A DNA stretch of 54,073 nucleotides from a virus: positions 1 through 54,073 of IMG/VR virus record IMGVR_UViG_3300036900_000217. One strand, 5' to 3'. This document shows positions 23,413 to 31,800 of this stretch, piece after piece. Under the pieces are notes generated by a model. The model was not told where the DNA came from. It did no database searches and saw nothing but the letters and a program-made list of their open reading frames with translations. Every line of letters begins with the position of its first letter. Positions within the stretch are counted from its first letter, which is position 1. The position numbers and the translations under genes are program-made.

Positions 23413-23608
23413 ATGGCGAAACGGAAGAAGCCGAAGCTCGGCACCGGGAAGCGATTCGCGTCGCTCAAGTCGTCGCTCGCCCAAGACGGGGGCGACGAAC
23501 CCCGACGCCCTGGCCGCGTACATCGGCCGCCAGAAGTTCGGCTCGGCCAGGTTCGCCAAGCTGTCCGCGCACAAGCGCGGCGGCGGCCGTCACAACATGG
23601 GCATCTAG
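23413..23608 (+). CDS. Small basic protein split by a single-base frameshift
   Basis: The frame starts at ATG 23413 after GGAGG, with MAKRKKPKLGTGKRFASLK. After codon 26 the family's continuation, NPDALAAYIGRQKFGSARF and LSAHKRGGG, is found in the +1 frame and ends at TAG 23608. The break is in the G-run 23488-23492; one G fewer gives a 64-residue protein that matches the usual form of this phage family (KLGxGKRFxxLK, NPxALAAYIGRxKxG). Without correction the frame would run on with unnatural sequence. It may be a real mutation, an assembly error or a programmed +1 shift. Confidence 0.75.
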
Positions 23609-23620
23609 GAGGATTTTCGC

Positions 23621-23776
23621 ATGGCGAAAGCGAGAAAGGGAGTCATTCCGGCAGCACTGCGCCCGTTCGTGAAAAAGAAGAAGGCGGGCGCGAAATCGAA
23701 GGGCGGCAAGAAGCGCATGCCCGCGTCGCTGGCGCGGAAGCTCGGAAAGCCCGGGCTCGGGTCGACCGCGTACTAG
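23621..23776 (+). CDS. Lys-rich 51-aa protein
   Basis: A short gene with an ideal ribosome site AGGAGG (23607-23612) 8 bases before ATG 23621. The product is very basic: MAKARKGVIPAALRPF, a run of Lys, GGKKRMPASLARKLGKPGLG. It starts like the frameshifted neighbour (MAK). It may bind nucleic acid or act in tail assembly, but no family is recognised. Confidence 0.65.
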   Translation: MAKARKGVIPAALRPFVKKKKAGAKSKGGKKRMPASLARKLGKPGLGSTAY

Positions 23777-23893
23777 CAGTCCCTCGTGTTCGGCGTTCGT
23801 TGATCCTCTAGCCGTGAGCGGCATCCCCGGCGAGCGAGGGCCAGCGTTGACGGGCGCCGAGCACTCCCCCTCAACTCGTGGAGCTGGCACGAA

Positions 23894-24403
23894 ATGACCA
23901 AGAAAGCGAAAAACGCCGTCGATCTCTCGGAGCTCGACACGTACGAACGCGGCGAAGAGCCGCAGCCCCTCGTCCTCATCGACCCGCGCGACGGCTCGCC
24001 CGTCGGCGGCAAAGAGGCGCCCGCGACGCTCTATGTCCTGAGCCTCGACGGCGAGACGATGGTCACGTGGAACGACGAACAGGCGAACAAGAACCTCAAG
24101 CGGACCACCTCGATGTCGAACGAGGAGGCGCGCGAATTTCTCATCGCCCGCTCGGCGCGCTGCCTGATGGCCCGTCCGTGGGTCAACGTCGAGTGGAAGG
24201 GCAAGCCCGTCCCGTTCAGTCTCACGAGCGCCAAGATGCTCATGACGCGCCTGCCGTGGGCGAAGAAGCAAGTCGATGCGCTGGCGAGTCGCGAGGCGGC
24301 GTTCCTGGGAAACTCATTGCCGCCCTCGTCGAGTTCGGACGACACCATTTCCGACTCGCCGAGCGGCCAGGAACCAGCGCTTCAACTGTCCGCGAATGGC
24401 TAG
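23894..24403 (+). CDS. Tail assembly chaperone (gpG-like)
   Basis: A 169-residue product directly upstream of the tape measure gene, the position of lambda gpG. Residues about 25-110 are the folded part (PLVLIDPRDGSPVG, APATLYVLSLDGETMVTWND, REFLIARSARCLMARPWVNV). The last 30 residues are a Ser/Pro-rich tail that is replaced when ribosomes shift at 24307-24313. It is expected to coat the tape measure during tail assembly and is absent from virions. Confidence 0.85.
   Translation: MTKKAKNAVDLSELDTYERGEEPQPLVLIDPRDGSPVGGKEAPATLYVLSLDGETMVTWNDEQANKNLKRTTSMSNEEAREFLIARSARCLMARPWVNVEWKGKPVPFSLTSAKMLMTRLPWAKKQVDALASREAAFLGNSLPPSSSSDDTISDSPSGQEPALQLSANG
24307..24313 (+). promoter_or_regulatory. Programmed -1 ribosomal frameshift site GGGAAAC
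   Basis: The heptamer is in the correct phase of the upstream frame (G GGA AAC). A -1 slip leads into the frame that is open to 24666. Lambda uses GGGAAAG at the same place. Twelve bases downstream a hairpin TCGTC/GACGA (24326-24330 with 24338-24342, 7-base loop) could stimulate slippage. Confidence 0.9.
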
Positions 24404-24666
24404 AGGGAGCGCGCGACGTCGATCCGTCGGCCGCAGAGGCGCTCATTCCGCCACCGATCCCGGAGGGCGCGTTGTCGCTCTGGGATCTCTTCCTCGACCT
24501 GCACGTGAGCCGGCCGTATAGCGGCATGGGCGCGCCGGCGGGCATCTCGTACACGGAGATCGCGGCCTACGCCTCTGTGCGTGGCCGGCGGCTCGAGCGC
24601 GTGCACGTCGACGCCATTCGCGCGCTCGACCGCGCGTTTCTGACGAAGGGCGAGGTCGATGGCTGA
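24313..24666 (+). CDS. Tail assembly chaperone extension (gpT-like, made by -1 frameshift)
   Basis: No independent start is needed: after the slip at GGGAAAC the frame adds 117 residues to the first 140 of the upstream product, giving a 257-residue GT-type fusion. The added part is a separate domain with VEFGRHHFRLAERPGTSAST, VREWLEGARDVDPSAAEALI, WDLFLDLHVSRPYSGMG and YTEIAAYASVRG. In lambda the T domain binds the tail tube protein, while G binds the tape measure. The stop overlaps the tape measure ATG at 24659. Confidence 0.85.
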   Translation, partial: LIAALVEFGRHHFRLAERPGTSASTVREWLEGARDVDPSAAEALIPPPIPEGALSLWDLFLDLHVSRPYSGMGAPAGISYTEIAAYASVRGRRLERVHVDAIRALDRAFLTKGEVDG

Positions 24667-27600
24667 TCTCGCGACGCTACAGGTCAACATCGAGGGCGCG
24701 GGCGTCGACGAGATGACGGCGCGCCTCAACCGGCTCGCGGACGCTGGCGCGCGCGCGGAAGGCTCTGCAGGCACGGTGAGCGGCGCGGTGAACAACACGG
24801 CCTCGGCGGCGCGCGCTGGCGCGGCGGCGGTGGGCGGGTTCGGCGACGCGAATCTTCGCGCGGCCGAGGCGGCGAGCCATCATCAGATCACGCTTGGCCG
24901 CGTGGAGCGCTCGCTTGAGAGTTTCATCGTTCAGACCACGGGGGCGAACGAGCAGGTTGGTCTCCTCGCCGCCGCGTTCGGTCACTTGGAGATCGGAGCC
25001 GTCGGCATGATCGCAGTGCTCGGCGGCACGTTCGCCGTGCTCAAGGTCTACGAGCTGCTCACCGAGGACACGCGGAAGGCGCGCGAGGAACAAGACAAGC
25101 TCACGGAGTCGCTCGGCAAGTGGTATGACGCGCAGCAGCGCGGCGCCGGGGGCGGGTTCCTCCAACAGATCGGCGCCGAAGAAAAGGCGCTCGGCTCACT
25201 CCGAACCACGCTCGACAACACGCTGCGCGGCACGTCGGCAGGCGGCATTTTCGAGGTCTTCAAGGCCGACGTCGCCGCGATCGTCGCCGGCAGTTTCGAC
25301 CCGAACCAAGCCGGCATCGAGTTTACGACACGATGGGCGCAATACGTCCAGGCGCAGAAGGATGCGATCACGAAGGGCGAAGCCGAAGTGCAGGCCGCCG
25401 CGAAAGCGGCCTTCGCCGCGCTGATCGACGAGGGGCTGAAAAAGAATTCCGAGCAGTCAGGGGGCCTCGCTTCGCTGATCTCAGGCGGCCAAGCGTCGGG
25501 TGCCGTCTACGCCGACGCCTCGGCCGCGATCGCACGCTACCAGCACGCGCTCGATGGGCTGAGGCAGGCGTATAGTGGACTCTCCGACGCGAACAAGGAG
25601 TTGAACCTTCGCCAGCAAGCGGGCCTCCTCGCTGATCTCACGCAGCTCACCGACGCGCTCCACGCCGCCGAGATGCACCGGCTCGACGCGCTGACTGAAA
25701 CAACCGCCGAGGCGGAAAAACAGCGGGCGCTGCAGGATCTGCTAACAGTCGACGTCGTGAAATATTCCGCCGCCGTCCGCGACGGCCAGGTGGTTACCAA
25801 AGACGGTCAGATTGTGTACGAGTCGACCATCGCGACCACGGTACGGCTAACCGATCTGCTCGCGGCGGAAGAAGCCCAGCTCCGAAAGACGGCCGAGGCG
25901 ACGTCGATCCTCACGGCGGAGCAGAAGAAGGCGCTCGCCGGCGATCCGTTCCACATCACCGGCGGCCCGATCGGCGACCTGACGACGCTCGGCAACGAGG
26001 TGAAGAAGGACACGGCCGCGCTCAACGATTTCACGCGGCAGGGGCTCACCGACTACGCCGCCCAGATGACGAAGGCGGCCGAGATCACGCGACAGGCGAC
26101 CGACGAGGTGCATCACCTGTCGGAGACAGTCGGCCGCGAATTAGTCCGCGCCGTCGTCGATTTCGCGGCGTCGGGCAACATCTCGTTCAGCACCTTCTTG
26201 AAAGACGGGAGCAACCTCGCGCTCCGGATCGTGGGCCAGTTCGATCAGGGCGTGAGCGAGCTGCAGGGGAAGCTGAAAGAGGCGATGAAGATTGGCGGCG
26301 TGGCCGGGGAGAGTGCGGTCGCGACGATCAAGGGGCAGCTCGATCAGCTCGAATCTCAGGCCGCAAAGATCAAGGACCTCGCCGCTGGGATTGGCGGCCT
26401 CTCGCTCGGCTATTCCCTCGGCCAGCAAGGGCAAGCGGGCCTCGGCGCTGTCGGCGGTGCGGCGCAAGGGTTCCTGACGGCTGGCCCGGGCGGCGCCGCG
26501 ATCGGCGCTGTCGCTGGTGTAGTCGGCGGCCTCCTCGGCGCGGCGCAAGCACACCGCGAAGCCGCGGCCGCGCTACATGCGGCTGGTGACAGAATCCAAG
26601 CGTCGCTGCAGAACTTCGCCGGGTTCAGCGGGCCGACCGCGGCGCTCGCGCAGAACGCGGCAACGTACCAGCAACTCCGCAGCGCGATCATCGACGACAT
26701 TCGCGAGGCGGCGCACCAGGGAGACCGGGGAGCGTTTCAGACCGGCGTCACGCAATTGGGTCAACTCGACGCGGAGAACGCGGCAAACGCGCAACGGATC
26801 GTTCAGAACTTCTTCGCGGGCCTCACGCAGCAACTGAACGCACTGAACGGCCCGGCGGGCAACTACCAGAACGCGCTCGACGCGCTCAACAAAGAGTATG
26901 CCGACAACGTCGCGACCATCGAGGCGACCTTCGGCGGCCAAGACAAGCTCAATCAGGCGACAGAGCTCTACCAGAAGAAACTCGACGCGCTCAACGCGGC
27001 CTACGCCGAAGCGGCCAAGCAGCTCCAGTTCTCGCTCGACGCGCGCGAGGCGTATGCGAAGGGCCTGACAGCGGAAGGCGACGCGATCGCGCGGCGCGCG
27101 CAAGAGGACAAGGAACTCTTTGACGCTCAGCAGGCGGGCTACACCGACGCCCAGATCGCGCAACTGAAATACATCCAGGGCCTCGAGGACGAGGCGGCGC
27201 TCAAGAAACAACTCGCTGACGCGAACAACGCCCTCGCGCAGAATCTCGCTGGGGGCCCTGGCGGCACGGCGGCGTCTGCATTGGCGGCGTCGCTCGCGCC
27301 GCTGTTGCAGAAACAGGCAGCGGATCAGGAGGCGTATAACCAAGCCGTGATCGACGGGGTCGACCCGATGACGCAACTCGCCTTGCAGGTGACGCTCGCC
27401 GCCGACGCGGCCGCGATTGCCGCGACGGCTTTTCAGGCGACCGTCGCCGCGCTGCAGCAGTCGACATCGGACATCGAGAATGCGGTCTCGGGTGGGTTTA
27501 TCAGCGGCGCGTCTGGGCTCGCCGGCGAGCGGTCCAACCTCGGCACGCTCTTCGGCATCGATCCGTCGACGATCACCGATGCGCTACTCAAATCGCTCTA

Positions 27601-28072
27601 TACCGACCCGACGCAGCAGGGCGGGCTCACGAATCAGCAGCGCGCGCAGAACGCCGCGATCGACCAGTTCTTCAAAGATGAGGCGCAGTGGGGTCCCCAG
27701 ATGGCGACGGCCGCGGCGGCGCTCGCCTCGCCGGCCTCCGGTGCGTTCACGTCAGCGACCACGGCGATCACCAGCGGGGCGCGCGCGTTGACCGATCAAG
27801 TGGGCAACCGCATGGCCGACTATCTCGCGACGCTCGTCATTCGGACGACGGAAATTCGTGACGACAATCGCAACTCGCGCAACAACGCCTACGGTGGCAG
27901 CGGCGTGACGGTCATCGTCCAAGTGCCACCGGGGGCGAGCCAGAACGACGTCGCCGCGGGCAAGCGTATCGCGAAGACGGTCGACGAGGCGCTCGGCTCA
28001 CTCAAGATTAACACCGATCGCTCGCGAGGCGTGAACACGATCGGCGGCACCGGCTCGCTCATCGGAGGCTGA
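24659..28072 (+). CDS. Tape measure protein
   Basis: A 1137-residue protein overlapping the chaperone gene by eight bases. It starts with a typical tape-measure leader (LATLQVNIEGAGVDEMTARL), is dominated by long Ala/Gln/Glu-rich helices, and has two hydrophobic parts: VLGGTFAVLKVYELL near residue 120 and a Gly/Ala-rich segment near residues 580-630 (VGGAAQGFLTAGPGGAAIGA and following) that may enter the host membrane. At roughly 0.15 nm per residue the tail would be near 170 nm. The C-terminus (NRMADYLATLVIRTTEIRDD) is the likely tip contact. No peptidoglycan hydrolase domain seen. Confidence 0.9.
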   Translation: MADLATLQVNIEGAGVDEMTARLNRLADAGARAEGSAGTVSGAVNNTASAARAGAAAVGGFGDANLRAAEAASHHQITLGRVERSLESFIVQTTGANEQVGLLAAAFGHLEIGAVGMIAVLGGTFAVLKVYELLTEDTRKAREEQDKLTESLGKWYDAQQRGAGGGFLQQIGAEEKALGSLRTTLDNTLRGTSAGGIFEVFKADVAAIVAGSFDPNQAGIEFTTRWAQYVQAQKDAITKGEAEVQAAAKAAFAALIDEGLKKNSEQSGGLASLISGGQASGAVYADASAAIARYQHALDGLRQAYSGLSDANKELNLRQQAGLLADLTQLTDALHAAEMHRLDALTETTAEAEKQRALQDLLTVDVVKYSAAVRDGQVVTKDGQIVYESTIATTVRLTDLLAAEEAQLRKTAEATSILTAEQKKALAGDPFHITGGPIGDLTTLGNEVKKDTAALNDFTRQGLTDYAAQMTKAAEITRQATDEVHHLSETVGRELVRAVVDFAASGNISFSTFLKDGSNLALRIVGQFDQGVSELQGKLKEAMKIGGVAGESAVATIKGQLDQLESQAAKIKDLAAGIGGLSLGYSLGQQGQAGLGAVGGAAQGFLTAGPGGAAIGAVAGVVGGLLGAAQAHREAAAALHAAGDRIQASLQNFAGFSGPTAALAQNAATYQQLRSAIIDDIREAAHQGDRGAFQTGVTQLGQLDAENAANAQRIVQNFFAGLTQQLNALNGPAGNYQNALDALNKEYADNVATIEATFGGQDKLNQATELYQKKLDALNAAYAEAAKQLQFSLDAREAYAKGLTAEGDAIARRAQEDKELFDAQQAGYTDAQIAQLKYIQGLEDEAALKKQLADANNALAQNLAGGPGGTAASALAASLAPLLQKQAADQEAYNQAVIDGVDPMTQLALQVTLAADAAAIAATAFQATVAALQQSTSDIENAVSGGFISGASGLAGERSNLGTLFGIDPSTITDALLKSLYTDPTQQGGLTNQQRAQNAAIDQFFKDEAQWGPQMATAAAALASPASGAFTSATTAITSGARALTDQVGNRMADYLATLVIRTTEIRDDNRNSRNNAYGGSGVTVIVQVPPGASQNDVAAGKRIAKTVDEALGSLKINTDRSRGVNTIGGTGSLIGG

Positions 28073-28075
28073 CCG

Positions 28076-28840
28076 ATGCCCGTCTATTCGTTCGCCCTCA
28101 AGATCGGCGGCGTCGACGTCACGACGTACGGCGTCATCGTCTCGGACCTGCCGAACAATTGGGACGCGCCCGCGATCTCGTATCCCGAGGTGCAGATCCC
28201 CGGTCGCCGCGGCACGGTGCGCACGAGCGCGAAACGCCAATACGCGCCCACGGACTACGTCGTCAAAGGGAACCTCATCGGCACGTCGCCGAGCGATTTT
28301 GAGTCCAAGCGCGATGCCCTGCACCTCGCGACGCTCGGCGATGCCGTCCTGATTGGCGGGAATCAGACGGCGCGCCAGCGCACCGGCAGCGTCACGTCGA
28401 TTCAGTATCCGCAACTCTACCCGAGCGCGGCGCAGGCACCGATCCTGATTACGGTGCACTGCGAGGACCCGATCGCGTACGCGACGTCGGCGACGACGGT
28501 CACCGGCTCGTCCGGCTCGGACCTGGCGTGCGCAGTCGGCAGCGAGGACAGCTTTCCCGTCGTCACCGCGACGAGCCCGACGTCGCCCCTCGTGATCACG
28601 TACAAGAACCACGCGGGCACCACGATCGCGACGGCGACGATCACGTTCCCTGGCTCGCCCGCGACGATCGTCGTCGACATGCTCCTGCAGCGCGTGACGG
28701 CGGCTGGCGTGCGGCATGACGAGTATCTCACGGCCGGAGACTTCTTCGCGCTCTCGCCCGTGGACGCCGTGGGCGGCTCGCCGACGGTGCGCATCTCGTC
28801 CGGCTCGGCGTCGATCGTGTACACGCAGGCATTTCGATAG
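28076..28840 (+). CDS. Distal tail protein-like (Dit)
   Basis: A 254-residue protein right after the tape measure. The N-terminal part (YSFALKIGGVDVTTYGVIV, DAPAISYPEVQIPGRRGTVR) is the usual layout of distal tail hub proteins, including a ring-forming strand and PGRxG turn; the C-terminal part is a beta-rich galectin-like domain (LVITYKNHAGTTIATATITF and following). It would form the ring joining tube and tip. Six bases separate it from the tip protein gene. Confidence 0.8.
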   Translation: MPVYSFALKIGGVDVTTYGVIVSDLPNNWDAPAISYPEVQIPGRRGTVRTSAKRQYAPTDYVVKGNLIGTSPSDFESKRDALHLATLGDAVLIGGNQTARQRTGSVTSIQYPQLYPSAAQAPILITVHCEDPIAYATSATTVTGSSGSDLACAVGSEDSFPVVTATSPTSPLVITYKNHAGTTIATATITFPGSPATIVVDMLLQRVTAAGVRHDEYLTAGDFFALSPVDAVGGSPTVRISSGSASIVYTQAFR

Positions 28841-28845
28841 TCGAA

Positions 28846-31800
28846 ATGCCGCTCGCCCGCCTGGAGCTTTGGAACACCATCGCCGCGAACGGCGGCTCGC
28901 GCCTCTCGACGGGCGGCTTCCTTCCCTATCGCACCGCGTGGTCGACGACGCGGTCGCTGATCAACCCGGAGTCGATGACGTTCTCGATTCCGGGGAACTC
29001 GGAAGCCGCCTCGCTCGTCCGGAAGGGGCTCGTCGCGCGACGGTGGAAATCCGACAGCGACGTCGACTGGTGGCCGATCGACCAGGTTGTGACGAATCGC
29101 GCGTCGGGCACCGACGTCGATGTGACGTGCAGCCCGCTCAGCTTCCTACTCGGCCAGCACGGGATCATTGCCGACCCGCTGGCCTCGCCACTCAACGGCA
29201 TTCCGTCGACGTCGTTCGGGTTCGTCGGCCTGACGTTCACGGAAATGCTGACCACGTACGTCACGACGAACGCGAGCGTGACGAGCGTGTTGCCGTGGGT
29301 CACGCTCGGCACGATTGAGCCGACGGCGACATTCGACCTCGACGTGCAGGACGTCAACACGCTGTCGCTCATCACCGCCGGGCTCGGCGCCCTCGCGGCA
29401 CTCGGTGTCTTGGCAGAATTCCAGCTCGATCCGAGCGGCGCGATCAACATCTTCACCACGATCGGGTCGACGGCGCCCAAGTTCTTCGTGCGCGTCGGGA
29501 AGAACCTCCAAAGTCTCAAGCGCACGGTCGACGGCTCGCAGCAGTATTCGCGGCTCTCGCCGAAGCTCGCGACGCTGAGCGACGGCACCACCACGGCGAT
29601 CGGGAATGCGCGCTGGGCCGTGACGAACGTCGCGTCGAATGTGATCACGCTCGCCGATCCGGCGGAAGGCGCGGGGCCCATGGGCTTCGACGATCAGCTC
29701 AACGGCCTGTACGTCTACGTCGAGGCGACCGGCTCGTTCGTGGCCATCACCGACTCGAGCGCCGCGAATCAGACGGTCACGCTCACGAGCGGCACCGGCA
29801 TCTCGAACGGAATGCTGCTCCAGTTCCGCACGACGAACGGCTCGCCGGCGGGCGTGCCGACGTTCCTCGACTGGCCGCTCTTCACGTCCACCACGCCGCC
29901 GGGCATTGGCATCGTCGCGGGTCAGATCGACAAGTCCACCCTCCAGGCCGTGCCGAACCTCGCCGTCAACGGCACGATGCGCTCGTGGGCGACGCCGACG
30001 GCGTTGCCCGATGGCTACACGTTTCGCCAATTCAGCAGTCTCGGGGCGACCGGGGCAACCTCAACGCCCACGCCGATCGCGGGCGGCGGCTACATCGACA
30101 TCAGTCAGAACACCGATCCGCTGTTCACGAACGTCGCGAAACAGAATCTCCATTTTCGCGCGATCAATGGGACGCTCGTCTCGCCGCCGGCGAAGGTCAC
30201 GCCCTGGTTCGATGGGATGCCGGTCTCGGTGCGCCTTCGGCTGATCCTGACCAACGGCTGGGACCCGACGCTCAACTCCGGCGCCCTGATGCGGATGAAT
30301 CTGGGCATCATGAAGGCGGATGGCTCGATCGTCCAATGGTTCGACGACAAGCGAGTGGCATATGCACAGCCCGGCAACGGCCGGCCGTCGCTCGGCGGCA
30401 CGCTCGGACCGGAGGGCCAGTTCGTCGACATCATTCTCGAAGATCAAGACATCACGACGCCGTCGCTCCTCGCGCCAAGCATCTTCGCGGCCGTCCAGGC
30501 CAGCGACATTAGCGATCTCTCAGGCTCCGCGCAGGGCCTCGTCGTTATGCTCAATTTCGCGTGGTCGGCGATCACGGGGTTCGCGCTGACGCCGATCGAG
30601 GGATACATCGACTCGATCATGATCACGCCGGGCGGCGTCCCGCCCGACACGCAGAGCGAATTCGGCGAAGCCAATCAGGCATGGCAGGCCACGAATGCGG
30701 GCCTCGCCCTCGTGAACCCGGCGCAAGCGAGCTACGAAGTCGCCCTGCTGGACTTGGCGCGGCTGAATCTCGACGTCGACCCTTCCGCCTCGCCAACGCT
30801 CGGCGGCAGTGGCGTGATCTTCGACGCGGAAGTCGGGGCCAACGACAACGAGCGGCTCGTTGAGATCGTCGAGAACCAGTGCGTCGAGGGCGATACGAAG
30901 CTCACGTTCTCGAACAAGAACAAGCGCCTCACGGATCTCCTGTTCCAGCCCGGCGCGCCGAAGAGCGGCAGTCCGCTCGCGGGGACGACGACGGCGGTAG
31001 CCTCGACGGGTGGGACCAGCCCGCCCAGCTCTGGCGGAACGCTCGCCGCGCCGGTGGTGACGCTGACGCTCGACGGCTCGAACGTGCCGACTGCCGTGTG
31101 GACGGTGCCGCTCGGCGTGAACAAGACGTGGTACGCGTGGTCGACATCGGCGCAGCCTACCGCGGCCGATGCACTGGCAGGGACGGAGATCGACGCGCCG
31201 GCCGACTTCACGGCGACGACGTCCGCGATCACTTCCGGGCAGACGATTTACATCACGGTCGTCGGGAAGGACACGTTCGGCCAGACGACGCCGGCTGGCT
31301 TCGCGCATCTCAATCTGGCCGCGCCGCCGGGCGTGCCGGGTCGGACGGATATGGCACCGCTCTTCGTGGAAGACGGCGGCGGCGGTCCGCGGCACACTGA
31401 CACGCTGTACATCTACGAAAACGAAGGGATGGTGCACAGCATGACGGGCGGCCGGAACAACGGGCCGCATTGGCTGACCCGCAATTTTACCAGCCAAGCG
31501 ACCTATATGAGTTCTGGCAGTGGAACGAAGGAAGGCCGCGTTCTCTGCTGGATCGACCTCACGGGGAAGACGATTGTCGCCGACGGGCAGTTGCTGTACC
31601 AGGCGATGAACAACGGCGCATCTGGCTCGTGCCATCTCGCGTTCGGTCTCGACAGCTCGCGCCACGTCCTCGTATATCGGACCGACAACGGCTCCGATGC
31701 CCTGCTGCAGACGTCCACAGTGACCGTCCCGGCGTCGGGACGGTACCTCCTCGAGTTCGGCTTCCTGATTCACGCCTCGGCTGGGTATGTGACGTGCCGC

